A DNA stretch of 50,312 nucleotides from Phragmitibacter sp. (GCA_025361865.1 JANYJH010000100.1:1-50312), one strand, 5' to 3'; shown: positions 34,663 through 45,088, counted from the stretch's first letter. The notes: generated by a model not told the origin, from the letters alone. Made by a program: numbers and translations.

Positions 34663-35385
34663 TTACGGCCCGATGCGGATGATGGTGCCGCCAAAGGATC
34701 GCTGCCCCATGAGACCGCTGCCTTGATGGTAGAGGCCGGATTGGGAAGGCACGGTGGGACAGTAGGGATTCCCTTGGGGCACGATGACGGTTCCGCCGTT
34801 GGGATAGACGTAGTAGCCGCCACCACTGGCATCGTAGGGCAGAACATAGGTCTGGCTACGGTTGGTGTAGTTCGGCGTGTAAGGGGTGCCGAGGACGGAG
34901 ACCGGAGGCACGACGATCTCGGTGCGAGTGACGACCTGATTCACGGGATCACCAGGAAACGGCGCGAGGGCAGGGGTGCGGTTGGCGATTCGTTGGGCCT
35001 CTTCTTCGGCCTGCTTTTTCTCGGTTGCACTGAGCTGCTTCATTTGCGTGTTGAGTTCTTTGTCACGTTCCTTGATGAGTTTCTGGCGACGCGCCTCCGC
35101 GACCTGACGCTTGTCCGCCTCTTCTTTCTCAAATTCACGGGCCTTCTCTTCGTCGTAGTGAAACTTCTCGCGCCAGGTATCGGAGAGAATTTGGAAGGGG
35201 ACTTTGGAGACGCCGCTGTCGTGGGACACGGTCAGCGCGGCGGGTGTGGCTTTGATCAGATGGCAGCGATGGTAAGTCTCTCCCAGTAGGGTGGTCAGCT
35301 CGAAGGGCTTCTCACCTTCAGCGCGCAGCAGTGGTGGACAACACCAGACCGCAAGGATGAAGGTTATTAGTAGATGGGTTTTCAT
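34663..35385 (-). CDS. Exported coiled-coil protein of unknown function
   Basis: A signal peptide (MKTHLLITFILAVWCCPPLLRA) precedes a short beta domain with GETYHRCHLIKATPAALTVS and SKVPFQILSDTWREKFHYDEEKA, a domain common in verrucomicrobial and planctomycete secreted proteins whose name I do not know. A charged coiled coil (about 85-135, DKRQVAEARRQKLIKERDKEL) follows, then a Pro/Tyr/Gly-rich tail of low complexity. It is last of three secreted genes on the minus strand. No catalytic motif is visible. Confidence 0.75.
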   Translation of the reverse strand: MKTHLLITFILAVWCCPPLLRAEGEKPFELTTLLGETYHRCHLIKATPAALTVSHDSGVSKVPFQILSDTWREKFHYDEEKAREFEKEEADKRQVAEARRQKLIKERDKELNTQMKQLSATEKKQAEEEAQRIANRTPALAPFPGDPVNQVVTRTEIVVPPVSVLGTPYTPNYTNRSQTYVLPYDASGGGYYVYPNGGTVIVPQGNPYCPTVPSQSGLYHQGSGLMGQRSFGGTIIRIGP

Positions 35386-35409
35386 TTTATCATTGAATCA
35401 TCAATCCAT

Positions 35410-36159
35410 CTAATGGTCAAGAGCGCTGGGGCTAGGAGCCGAGGCGCTTTCAAAGACATAGCTACTGCCCGAAACGCTGACGCTGGGCAGCATCCGCGTC
35501 TGCTCAAAAAGCGTGTAACCGACGCGCAAGTTCTGCCAGAAGGACAGCCATTCGTTGTCGGTTTCCCGAGCCAGTCTTTCATCCGTCATGCGAAAGGGAA
35601 AGGAATGCACTGGGAACGTGGGCTGCCCGTTTCGCAATGCGGCATCCGCCAGCAGATAGATTTCTTCAATGACGGGATCGCTCATGGCGAAGCAGCCTAT
35701 GGAAACATTACTGCCGTGAACCATGATGTCTGAGCCTGTCCGAGACAGCGCACGGTCGTAGTCATTCGGATAACCGATGTTAAACGCGAGGTGGAACCTG
35801 CTGAGCGGGTTCAGTTGTGCAGCCGCGACGGTGTAAAACCCCTCGGGAGCCTGGCCATCACCCTCCTGAAGTTTTGGTCCTAATTTGCCAGAAAAATAGG
35901 CGATAGCATAGGTGCGAAAGAGCCGGAAGACGGTGCTGTTTTGGGGACGCAGCCACACCTCCAGATCGTTGTTTTCTTTGAAGATGCGAACGAACAATGG
36001 ATCACCCAAGGTAAATCCACTGACGGCCAATTGTTGCTTCAGATCCGGCTCAACCCTTTGCCTGACTTCAGCCAATCGTTCGTTGCTCATTGCGCAGTGC
36101 GGAAGAGTGACGAGGAAGCCGACGATCGCCGCTGTAAGTGCAAGCCGGTAACGCAGCAT
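35410..36159 (-). CDS. YafK/DpaA-like L,D-transpeptidase-fold protein
   Basis: The active-site motif HGSNVSIGC has His148 and Cys156 of the YkuD fold. Flanking sequence (SGKLGPKLQEGDGQAPEGFY, LAFNIGYPNDYDRALSRTGSD) fits YafK/DpaA closely; in E. coli that enzyme cuts the bond between murein and Braun's lipoprotein, while other relatives make 3-3 crosslinks. ATG 36159 (MLRYRLALTAAIV) gives a signal peptide; the longer GTG 36192 start would overlap the next gene. It is a periplasmic murein enzyme in a run of three secreted proteins. Confidence 0.88.
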   Translation of the reverse strand: MLRYRLALTAAIVGFLVTLPHCAMSNERLAEVRQRVEPDLKQQLAVSGFTLGDPLFVRIFKENNDLEVWLRPQNSTVFRLFRTYAIAYFSGKLGPKLQEGDGQAPEGFYTVAAAQLNPLSRFHLAFNIGYPNDYDRALSRTGSDIMVHGSNVSIGCFAMSDPVIEEIYLLADAALRNGQPTFPVHSFPFRMTDERLARETDNEWLSFWQNLRVGYTLFEQTRMLPSVSVSGSSYVFESASAPSPSALDH

Positions 36160-36175
36160 GGAGCCTAGAAATGAA

Positions 36176-37090
36176 TCAGCGTGGCTGGCCACCGCTATTG
36201 CGGAACCACTGATCCCGTTGACGACGCAATTCTTCCAGACGTGAAACCACTAGGTCTTTCTGGGCGCTTTCCTTGGTCTGGGTTTTGGCAAAGTGGTTAT
36301 TCTCGCCGTAAATTTTCCAAGGGCCATCAGGAACCTCGTGCAGGTCAACGAAGCGCCAATCACACTTTGCGCTGGTCTTGAAGCCGAGGTAATCTCTAAC
36401 GGCGGGTGAGATGTCCAGCCCCGCGCCACTGTTTTTGGAATTGGTCGGACGTGCATCACCGAATACGTATTTAACGTCGTCTGTTACAAACGGGCCGCAA
36501 TCGCTCCACTGGGCGTAGCAAATGCGATCACCCAACCGCACGGCAATCCAGTGATCACGGCAGACGGATCTGCCCTGGCTCTTGAATGCTTGCTTGAACC
36601 AAGGGATGGCCGTTTTGGACTCCTCCTTGGTGGTGGTGGAACTTACCACGTCGTTGAAGGGCAAAGCTACGTAGAAAGGATTCTGCTTCGGGGTAAAACC
36701 GATCGGGCAATAGTTTGGACCGCGCTTCGCTGTATCAGGATCATCAAGCCCACCGTAAGACCTCGTCCAATCTGTGTCCCACGAGCTTTTGTTGTTGGGC
36801 GTCATATTGTTCGTGGAAGTGCCCTCGCCCACCCAGAAAACAGTTGTCACGATGTCCATCTTCCACGGGTATTTGGCGTAGCTAGCTTTTGGTAATGAAG
36901 GAGTAAGGACGCGGGGAATCGACTGGGTAACCGCTGAGGGATTGAGCATCTGGCGTGAAGACGCGGCACCTAGTGAGGCCGACTCATTACCAGTGGTAAG
37001 TGGGTTGAGAGTCTGCGCCTGCCCAGAGGAGGCCCACGCAACAACCCCGAAAATTAAACAATGCAAAAAAAGTCTCAAAACCATAATCAT
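36176..37090 (-). CDS. Secreted protein of unknown function, possible double-psi barrel C-terminus
   Basis: A signal peptide (MIMVLRLFLHCLIFGVVAWASSGQAQ) precedes ~280 residues. A Trp/Cys-bearing core (WSDCGPFVTDD and GAGLDISPAVRDYLG) resembles the distal part of DPBB/RlpA-like proteins, in which a similar Asp and (I/L)DLS motif lie at the active site. This is a weak match. The end is a basic coiled segment. It is upstream of the YafK-like gene by 16 bases on the same strand, so they are probably co-expressed and could share a role in murein processing. Confidence 0.7.
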   Translation of the reverse strand: MIMVLRLFLHCLIFGVVAWASSGQAQTLNPLTTGNESASLGAASSRQMLNPSAVTQSIPRVLTPSLPKASYAKYPWKMDIVTTVFWVGEGTSTNNMTPNNKSSWDTDWTRSYGGLDDPDTAKRGPNYCPIGFTPKQNPFYVALPFNDVVSSTTTKEESKTAIPWFKQAFKSQGRSVCRDHWIAVRLGDRICYAQWSDCGPFVTDDVKYVFGDARPTNSKNSGAGLDISPAVRDYLGFKTSAKCDWRFVDLHEVPDGPWKIYGENNHFAKTQTKESAQKDLVVSRLEELRRQRDQWFRNSGGQPR

Positions 37091-37404
37091 TTAGTGCTTA
37101 CAACGACAATTAACCTTACCACACTCGTCTAATCATACCCAAGGCCAATAATCTTTTTAACAAAAGACCCGCGTAAAGACAATTTATAAAAGTATTACCC
37201 CGAAGATGACCTCGGGCGAGAAAAGAGCAGACAGAGCAAGATTCAGACAATAAGTGAGCCCACGAGGCTCAAAATTAGCCTTCAAAACACGCCCGTGCCC
37301 CTTAGAACGGACTTTGTGAAAAATTTCACAAATAGGTCTTGCGGGATTTTCCTGACCCGCTTTAATGACAGTCCACTTTCTCGCCGTCGAATCCATTTAT
37401 CCCG
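37091..37404. promoter_or_regulatory. ATP synthase upstream region with CRP/FNR-like palindrome
   Basis: This 314-base AT-rich gap separates the divergent secreted-protein operon and atpB. It contains the dyad TTGTGAAA-AA-TTTCACAA (37314-37331), which includes TGTGA-N6-TCACA, the consensus of CRP/FNR-type regulators, centred about 80 bases before atpB. Downstream is a short GCGGG (37341-37345) with CCCGC (37356-37360). No gene, including atpI, can be supported here. No decisive promoter core can be assigned. Confidence 0.5.
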
Positions 37405-38271
37405 ATGTTTGGTCTCTCTCAGCCTCTATCATTGCTGCCTACGGTGCTTGCCAACGTGGCTCAGGATGCGCGCACTATCCCGGGGTTGAATTTCCTTCCC
37501 TTCCTAACGGATTCCCTCTTGGTGGCAGCCATTGTGGTGGGTGTCGTTTTCTGGTTCTCACGCAAGGCAACGACCAACATGCAATTGGTGCCGCATCCAG
37601 CGCAGAACTTCTTCGAGGCGATTATCGAATTCTTCTACGATCGCATTGAAGGAATCGTGGGGCCTAAAATCGCCCTCAAGACCTTTCCGCTTCTGGCCAC
37701 GCTGTTCATCTTCATCTTGGTATCCAACTGGTTTGGCTTGATTCCTGGAGTTGGCACCATTGGTTGGGGGGAAGGCAGTGGCTTTGGCGTTCTCAGTGAA
37801 GTGGAGCATCCGCTTTTCCGTCCTCCGACAGCAGATTTGAATCTGACGCTGGGCATGGCGCTCGTGGTCTTTGCGGTCTGGATTTACATCACCGTTCGTG
37901 AAGTGGGTGTTTGGGGTTTCTTGGTGCATACCTTCGGTCCCAAAGGTGGAGTCAAGGGGCTGATGGGTCTCGTGATGATTGTCATTTTCTTCTTCGTCGG
38001 CCTTGTGGAACTCTTCTCCATTTTGCTTCGCAACGTCACCCTGCCAATGCGTCTCTATGGAAACGTTTATGCGGGTGAAAACGTGCTTCACACCATGAGT
38101 TCGATGCTTGATGGCCAAGGGCCGATTGTTTCGTTCATAGGCAGCGTCTTACTTCCCCTTCCATTTTACTTTATGGAGCTACTCGTGGGAGCGCTTCAGG
38201 CAATGGTTTTCACGCTGCTCACCGCAGTCTATATCAAGCTCTCCACCGACCACGGAGAAGAGCATCATTGA
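37405..38271 (+). CDS. atpB: ATP synthase Fo subunit a
   Basis: Subunit a forms the proton half-channels. The essential Arg lies in LPMRLYGNVYAGENV, the form of the E. coli Arg210 helix, and the other hallmark is the long C-terminal helix LLPLPFYFMELLVGALQAMVFTLLTAVYIKL. Six membrane segments can be seen. It is the first gene of atpBEFHAGDC. ATG 37405 (MFGLSQPL) is used. No atpI precedes it in this window. Confidence 0.95.
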   Translation: MFGLSQPLSLLPTVLANVAQDARTIPGLNFLPFLTDSLLVAAIVVGVVFWFSRKATTNMQLVPHPAQNFFEAIIEFFYDRIEGIVGPKIALKTFPLLATLFIFILVSNWFGLIPGVGTIGWGEGSGFGVLSEVEHPLFRPPTADLNLTLGMALVVFAVWIYITVREVGVWGFLVHTFGPKGGVKGLMGLVMIVIFFFVGLVELFSILLRNVTLPMRLYGNVYAGENVLHTMSSMLDGQGPIVSFIGSVLLPLPFYFMELLVGALQAMVFTLLTAVYIKLSTDHGEEHH

Positions 38272-38346
38272 TGAGAATTTGCTCTCGTGACCATGCCAGA
38301 GTGTGGGCGTTGGCTAAAACAACAACAAACAAAACGATATAAAATT

Positions 38347-38601
38347 ATGATGATGGAACTTATCTCAATGGGCCAAGAGGCAGCAGCGCACGCAGCACCA
38401 GTAGCTACTGGCATCAGTGGCAGCATCGTCGGTGGTCTGGCCGGTTTCGGTGCAGCACTCGGCGTTGGTCTCATCGGTTCCAAGGCTGCTGAAGCTGTTG
38501 GCCGCAACCCAGGTGCTTTCGGTAACATCCTTACCATGAGCATCATCGGCATGGCTCTCGCAGAAGGTCTCGGTATTATCGCCTTCTTCGCTGTCAAGTA
38601 A
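38347..38601 (+). CDS. atpE: ATP synthase Fo subunit c
   Basis: The 84-residue protein has two membrane helices joined by the polar loop GRNPGAFGN. The ion-binding carboxylate is Glu73 in GMALAEGLGII. The residues that would make a Na+ site (Gln in helix 1 and Ser/Thr after the Glu) are absent, so it is predicted to be proton-coupled. Start could be any of three consecutive ATGs at 38347, 38350 and 38353; the first is used. It lies 75 bases after atpB. Confidence 0.95.
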   Translation: MMMELISMGQEAAAHAAPVATGISGSIVGGLAGFGAALGVGLIGSKAAEAVGRNPGAFGNILTMSIIGMALAEGLGIIAFFAVK

Positions 38602-38687
38602 GTAGGTTTTTGCCTACTCAATCCTTGGCGGGTCGCTCTGAACGAGCGGCTCGCATTTATCCTCCAGATCGTAATCTTCCAAGCAAT

Positions 38688-39203
38688 ATGTCTCCCATTT
38701 TAGCTGCTGACATTTTAACCCAATTCGGCGTGACGCCCGCCAAGCTGATTGCGCAGTGCCTTGTCTTCGGCTTGGTGTATATGGTCCTGAAACGCTATGC
38801 CTTTGGGCCAGTGTTGGCCATGTTGGAAGCGCGCCGCAAGCGCATCGCTGATGGTGAAGCTAAGCTGGAAAAGATTGCCCGTGACCTTGCGGCGGCTGAA
38901 GAGAACGCTAAGGCTATTATCGAGAAGGCCGATTCCGAAGCCTCACGTCTTATCAAAGAAGCTGGCGACAGCGCAGGTGTTCTTGCGGAACGCAAGAAAC
39001 AAGACGCCGTGACCGAAGCGAACAGCATTTTGGCCAAAGCCCGCGAAGCTGCCAAACTCGAGCAAGAACAGTTGCTCGGCCAGCTCAAGCGCGAATTCGG
39101 TCGTATGGTCGTGGACGCCACCACTCGCGTGACCGGTAAGGTCTTAAACAGTGACGATCAGGAACGCATCAGCCGTGAGACGGCGACGCAGGTTTCCCTC
39201 TAA
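38688..39203 (+). CDS. atpF: ATP synthase Fo subunit b
   Basis: The protein has a single N-terminal membrane segment (LIAQCLVFGLVYMVLKRYAFGPV) and then a long charged coiled coil (about residues 50-150, with heptad-like EAK/LEA patterns), the peripheral stalk. ATG 38688 (MSPILAADILTQ) is used; the earlier frame includes a leader. An 86-base gap after atpE holds a 5-bp hairpin (CGCTC-N5-GAGCG), which might lower downstream expression. 171 residues is a usual length. Confidence 0.93.
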   Translation: MSPILAADILTQFGVTPAKLIAQCLVFGLVYMVLKRYAFGPVLAMLEARRKRIADGEAKLEKIARDLAAAEENAKAIIEKADSEASRLIKEAGDSAGVLAERKKQDAVTEANSILAKAREAAKLEQEQLLGQLKREFGRMVVDATTRVTGKVLNSDDQERISRETATQVSL

Positions 39204-39233
39204 TTTCATTTTTCCCTCTGCTTTACTGCCACG

Positions 39234-39632
39234 ATGAAAATCAGCAAAGACGCCAACCGAGCCGCCCGCCAGCTTTTCAAAGCATGCGTGGACAGCAATG
39301 GCCGCTTGCATGGCAGCCGCATCAAGAGCGTCATCAAGCGCCTCGCTGAAACCAAGCCTCGCGGCTATCTGGGCATCGTTACCGCCTTTGGTCGCCTTGT
39401 TCGTTTGGAGATCGAAAAGCGCCGCGCAGTTATCGAAAGCGCCACCGTTCTCACACCCGCTCTTACGGAGCAGTTGAGAGCCGATCTCCAGAAGAAATAC
39501 GGTGAAGACCTTGAACTCGAATTCCACATCAATCCTGAACTTCTAGGCGGCCTCCGCGTGCAAGTCGGCAGTCATGTATGGGACGGCAGTGTGCGCGCCA
39601 AACTGGAAGCACTCCGCAATAACCTCGCTTAA
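39234..39632 (+). CDS. atpH: ATP synthase F1 subunit delta, short form
   Basis: The C-terminal half carries the delta signature: VIESATVLTPAL, ELEFHINPELLGGLRVQVGSHVWDGSVRAKLEAL. The protein has 132 residues against about 175-180 in most bacteria. The missing part is the N-terminal helical domain that binds the alpha N-terminus; here only a short basic helical segment (about residues 1-60) precedes it. It sits where atpH should be, between atpF and atpA. A frameshift is not seen, so the short form appears native. Confidence 0.88.
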   Translation: MKISKDANRAARQLFKACVDSNGRLHGSRIKSVIKRLAETKPRGYLGIVTAFGRLVRLEIEKRRAVIESATVLTPALTEQLRADLQKKYGEDLELEFHINPELLGGLRVQVGSHVWDGSVRAKLEALRNNLA

Positions 39633-39671
39633 TCAATCATTTCAATTCTACTCAACCCATAGTCAAAACTC

Positions 39672-41201
39672 ATGAGCAGCATCCTTCAGGAAATCGAAAA
39701 GGAAATCGCCGGACTCAAAACGTCCGTCACCAAGTCCAATGTGGGTGTGGTTCGCGAAATCGGTGATGGCGCCGCTAAAGTGGAAGGCTTGAGCGATGTC
39801 ATGCTCAACGAAATGGTCGAGTTCCCCGGTGGTCTCTTCGGTCTCGCGCTGAACCTTGAAGAAACAGAAGTCGGTTGCGTATTGCTCGGCTCCAGCGAAG
39901 GCATCAAGGCGGGCGATGAAGTCAAAACGACAGGCCGCCTCCTCTCCGTCCCCGTAGGCAAGAGCCTCCTCGGTCGTGTGGTTAGCACCCTTGGTGAGCC
40001 GCTTGATGGCAAGGGCCCGATAAAAGGTGAAGCTCAATACCCGGTTGAAAAAATCGCTCCAGGCATCATCACCCGTAAGTCTGTTACCGTTCCAGTGCAG
40101 ACGGGCATCATGTCCATTGACGCCATGATCCCGATTGGTCGCGGTCAGCGTGAATTGATCATCGGTGACCGTTCCACGGGCAAGACCACCATTGCTGTTG
40201 ATACAATTATCTCCCAGGCCAAGCAAAACAAGGCCGCTGAACAGGGCAAGCTGCAAGGCCACAAGCCCATCTATTGCATCTACGTCGCCATCGGCCAGAA
40301 GCAGTCAAACGTTGCCCGTGTCGTGAAGACCCTCGAGGACGCAGGCGCGATGGAATACACCGTGATCGTGAACGCCTCGGCTTCCGACAGCGCGGTGAAC
40401 CAATACCTCGCTCCCTACACTGGTTGCGCCATTGGTGAATGGTTCATGGATCAGGGTCAGGACGCGCTCATCGTGTTTGATGACCTTTCCAAGCAAGCCG
40501 TTGCCTATCGTCAGGTGTCCCTGATCTTGAAGCGCCCTTCCGGTCGTGAAGCTTATCCCGGTGATGTTTTCTACCTCCATAGCCGTCTCCTTGAGCGTTC
40601 CGCTCGTGTGAACGAAAACTACGGTGGTGGTTCATTGACGGCGCTGCCGATCATTGAGACCCAAGCGGGTGACGTTTCCGCTTACATTCCTACGAACGTG
40701 ATTTCGATCACCGACGGTCAGATCTTCCTTGAAACAGACTTGTTCTACCAAGGTATCCGTCCTGCGATTTCTGTTGGTCTTTCCGTTTCTCGTGTGGGTT
40801 CTGCCGCACAGACGAAGGCCATCAAGAAGGTTGCTGGAACCACGAAGCTCGATCTGGCTCAGTTCCGTGAACTTGCTGCCTTCGCGCAGTTCGGCTCCGA
40901 TCTCGACGCTGGCACCAAGGCCAAATTGGATCGCGGTGCTCGCATCGTTGAACTCTTCAAGCAGCAGCAGTATCAGCCGAAGAGCCTCCCCATCATGGTA
41001 GTGTGTCTCTACGCGATGCAGAAAGGCTACTTCGATAGCGTTTCCGTTGATCGTATCAAGGAGTGCCAAGCCAAGATGGAAGATTACTTTACGACTCGTA
41101 AGGATGCTCTTCTCGACAAGATTGCCAACGAGCGCTCGCTCGAAAACACCGAAGCGGACCTCAAGTCCGGCCTCGAAGACTTCAAGGCAAGCTGGAAATA
41201 A
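39672..41201 (+). CDS. atpA: ATP synthase F1 subunit alpha
   Basis: The non-catalytic nucleotide-binding subunit. Walker A is GDRSTGKT (Lys171), where most bacteria have GDRQTGKT. Other landmarks are [37 protein letters not shown] and the alpha-specific [24 protein letters not shown]. 509 residues is the normal length. It is preceded by 39 bases after atpH. Nothing is unusual. Confidence 0.97.
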   Translation: MSSILQEIEKEIAGLKTSVTKSNVGVVREIGDGAAKVEGLSDVMLNEMVEFPGGLFGLALNLEETEVGCVLLGSSEGIKAGDEVKTTGRLLSVPVGKSLLGRVVSTLGEPLDGKGPIKGEAQYPVEKIAPGIITRKSVTVPVQTGIMSIDAMIPIGRGQRELIIGDRSTGKTTIAVDTIISQAKQNKAAEQGKLQGHKPIYCIYVAIGQKQSNVARVVKTLEDAGAMEYTVIVNASASDSAVNQYLAPYTGCAIGEWFMDQGQDALIVFDDLSKQAVAYRQVSLILKRPSGREAYPGDVFYLHSRLLERSARVNENYGGGSLTALPIIETQAGDVSAYIPTNVISITDGQIFLETDLFYQGIRPAISVGLSVSRVGSAAQTKAIKKVAGTTKLDLAQFRELAAFAQFGSDLDAGTKAKLDRGARIVELFKQQQYQPKSLPIMVVCLYAMQKGYFDSVSVDRIKECQAKMEDYFTTRKDALLDKIANERSLENTEADLKSGLEDFKASWK

Positions 41202-41244
41202 GTCCAGTTTCCTCCTTCTGATTCCATCCTTCATCCTTTCATAG

Positions 41245-42138
41245 ATGCCCTCCACTCGCGACATCCGACGCCGAATCAAATCGGTCAAGAACACGGCCCA
41301 GATTACGAAGGCCATGCAGTTGGTTGCGGCTGCGAAGATGAAGAAGGCACAGGATCAGGCCATTCATGGTCGTCCTTACGCTGAGCTTCTGAACAAGGTT
41401 CTCGTCAGTCTGCGTGACGGCGTTGAGGAGGGAGTCCATCCTTACTTCACCGAGGGGCACGGTGCGAAGACACTCGTCTTGGTCATCGCTACGGACAAGG
41501 GTCTCTGCGGGGCTTTGAACACGAATCTTCTCAAGAAAGTCATCAGCGCGAAGATCGAAGGCGAGACCGAGTTCGTGACCATTGGTCGTAAGGCTTCCCA
41601 AGGGCTCAGTCGTCTGCGAAAGAAGCTGATCGCTGACTTCCCACTGAAAGACCCCGCACAGTTCATCGAACTCCGCACCGTGGGCAACTTCATTCAGGAA
41701 AAGTTCCTGACGGGTGAATATAAGAAGGTGCTTGTTGCCTTTAACAATTTCATCAACACCGCGACGGTGATGGCGACGGTTGAGCAGATTCTCCCGGTCA
41801 ATCCCGTTACTCTAGGCGGAAAGCGTTCGTTTGAAGGGATGGGCTCAGCGCATGTGGTGAGTGAGACCGCCTCGGAAGGCCAGCAGTATCTTTTTGAACC
41901 TGATCCGGCGTCCGTGTTCGCCACTATCCTCCCACAGTATGTGAACAACACGCTCTGGCAGATGCTTTTGGAAGCCCGCGCTTCTGAGCACTCCAGCCGA
42001 ATGGTTGCGATGAAGAACGCGACCGACAATGCGAAGCAGATGCTGAAGGATCTCAGCCTTGAATACAATAAGCTGCGTCAGGCTGCGATTACCAACGAAC
42101 TCCTCGAAATTACCACCGCCAAGATGGCCCTTGGCTAA
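41245..42138 (+). CDS. atpG: ATP synthase F1 subunit gamma
   Basis: The central-stalk rotor. The N-terminal helix RDIRRRIKSVKNTAQITKAMQLVAAAKMKKAQ and the C-terminal MKNATDNAKQMLKDLSLEYNKLRQAAITNEL are the antiparallel coiled coil, and DKGLCGALNTNL is the Rossmann core feature. 297 residues fits the family. It sits 43 bases after atpA and 44 bases before atpD. Confidence 0.97.
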   Translation: MPSTRDIRRRIKSVKNTAQITKAMQLVAAAKMKKAQDQAIHGRPYAELLNKVLVSLRDGVEEGVHPYFTEGHGAKTLVLVIATDKGLCGALNTNLLKKVISAKIEGETEFVTIGRKASQGLSRLRKKLIADFPLKDPAQFIELRTVGNFIQEKFLTGEYKKVLVAFNNFINTATVMATVEQILPVNPVTLGGKRSFEGMGSAHVVSETASEGQQYLFEPDPASVFATILPQYVNNTLWQMLLEARASEHSSRMVAMKNATDNAKQMLKDLSLEYNKLRQAAITNELLEITTAKMALG

Positions 42139-42167
42139 GCACTCAGGCCATCAACTATCAACTTTAG

Positions 42168-43643
<1,476 letters not shown>

Positions 43644-43663
43644 CGGATTAATTAAAAATGGAG

Positions 43664-43713
43664 AATGAAGAATTAAGAATGGAGCTTCACTGACCCACAT
43701 CGAATTCTTCATT
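43664..43713. repeat. AT-rich palindrome between atpD and atpC
   Basis: AATGAAGAATT (43664-43674) pairs perfectly with AATTCTTCATT (43703-43713), loop 28 bases. It is part of a longer, looser dyad (43650-43736) built from AATTAAGAAT/ATTCTTAATT-like units. This contrasts sharply with the GC-rich operon. It resembles a small dispersed repeat element. The effect on atpC expression is unknown. Confidence 0.6.
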
Positions 43714-43746
43714 TCTAATTTCTAATTCTTAATTTCCACAAAGCAG

Positions 43747-44163
43747 ATGCCTTTCCAACTCGATATTGTTACCCCCGAGAAGCGCGTTCTTTCTGAAAGC
43801 GTTGATAGCGTGGTGCTGCCCGGCAGTGAAGGGGAGTTGGGGATTCTGCCCTCGCACATTCCTCTCGTCACGGCCTTGAGCCCTGGCGAACTTTCCTACG
43901 TCAAGAGTGGTAAGACCGAACACTTCGCGATCGGCACGGGCTTCGTGGAGGTCACTGGTGGCCGCGTTTCAGTGCTTACGGACATGGCTTTGGTTGAGCA
44001 TGAAATCGACGAGAAGGCCGTAGAGGCTGCTTTGGCGAATGCGAAAAATCGCCTTGCTGAGATCAAGCATGATTCAGGCTCCGAAGAGGTTGCAATGGTG
44101 ATGGCTTTGATCCAGAAGTCCACTGCGCAGCTTCATCTGAAGCGCCGTCGCCACACACTCTAA
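43747..44163 (+). CDS. atpC: ATP synthase F1 subunit epsilon
   Basis: The beta-sandwich N-terminal domain is clear: FQLDIVTPEKRVLSESVDSVVLPGSEGELGILPSHIPLVTAL. A C-terminal helical hairpin (residues about 85-138) follows. The 138-residue length fits the epsilon subunit, whose C-terminal helices can inhibit ATP hydrolysis. It is the last gene of the operon, 103 bases after atpD. Confidence 0.95.
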   Translation: MPFQLDIVTPEKRVLSESVDSVVLPGSEGELGILPSHIPLVTALSPGELSYVKSGKTEHFAIGTGFVEVTGGRVSVLTDMALVEHEIDEKAVEAALANAKNRLAEIKHDSGSEEVAMVMALIQKSTAQLHLKRRRHTL

Positions 44164-44179
44164 TCTTCGCCACACTGGT

Positions 44180-45088
44180 TTGAAGCCAATCATTAAAGCG
44201 GTTGTCTTTGCCACAATCGCTTGGGCGGTTGGGTCGAGTTGTCGCTCGGATGAGCGAAAAGAGAAGCCTGCTCAAACCGGCGTCTCCTCCGTCTGGATGG
44301 TCGAATCCGGTGAGCACCGCATCTACATCGCGGGGTCCATCCATCTCCTACGTGAGAAAGATTATCCCTTGCCGGCCGTCTTCGAGCAAGCCTACAAAGA
44401 CAGCTCCAAGCTCATTCTCGAACTCCCCCCGGGTTCGGAAGGCAATGGTGAGATCGTCGTTCGCATGAGGCAAATGGGCAGCTATCCGGCTGACGACGAA
44501 CTGGGAAAACACATGAGCCCGGAGGCCATGATGCGGGTGCTGGAATGGGCCAGTAAGAACACCTTCCCAGAGTCCGCTTTGCGCCGATTTCGTCCGTGGT
44601 TCATCGCGTTGACCATCGCGGCCATTGAATACCAGAACCTCGGAGCGGAAGCTGTGAGAGGCGTGGATGCTTACTATGAAAAGCGGGCCGCTGACGAAGG
44701 AAAGTCCACAGGGGGGCTGGAGACGGTGGAGTATCAGTTGAGCCTGTTCGCGAAGCTGGATGACACCTTGCAGGAGCAGCTCCTCATGCAGACGCTCACG
44801 GAGATCGAGACCATGCAGAAGGACTTCGAGCTAATGACCACCTCCTGGCGCAGCGGCGACTCCGACAAGCTGCAAGAGTTCCTCTTCCGTGACGCTGAAA
44901 AATACCCCGAACTCACCGAGCAATTCCTCTACAAACGCAATCAGGCATGGGTCGCACCTCTCGAAAGCTTCTTAGCTAAAGGCGAGCGGGTCATGGTGCT
45001 CGTCGGAGCAGGCCACATCGGCGGAAAGCATGGGCTTTTGGAACTGCTCAAAGCCAGAGGTTGCAAGGTGAAGCAGATGGGAAAGTGA
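44180..45088 (+). CDS. TraB/GumN-family protein, exported
   Basis: The sequence matches the TraB/GumN family: IYIAGSIHLLREKDYPLP with the conserved GSxH motif, GGLETVEYQLSLF and a late GAGHIGGKHGLLELL with the second conserved His. Related plant and animal proteins are proposed metalloproteases or erucamide synthases; the bacterial role is unsettled. A hydrophobic N-terminus followed by SSCRS could be a weak lipobox. The start is TTG at 44180. It lies 16 bases after the atpC stop, so it may be read through from the ATP synthase operon. Confidence 0.85.
   Translation: MKPIIKAVVFATIAWAVGSSCRSDERKEKPAQTGVSSVWMVESGEHRIYIAGSIHLLREKDYPLPAVFEQAYKDSSKLILELPPGSEGNGEIVVRMRQMGSYPADDELGKHMSPEAMMRVLEWASKNTFPESALRRFRPWFIALTIAAIEYQNLGAEAVRGVDAYYEKRAADEGKSTGGLETVEYQLSLFAKLDDTLQEQLLMQTLTEIETMQKDFELMTTSWRSGDSDKLQEFLFRDAEKYPELTEQFLYKRNQAWVAPLESFLAKGERVMVLVGAGHIGGKHGLLELLKARGCKVKQMGK

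Noticed and set aside
37341-37360. GCGGG-N10-CCCGC hairpin as terminator in front of atpB
   Set aside because: Stem too short and followed only by TTT; it lies downstream of the CRP-like dyad where a terminator would block atpB.
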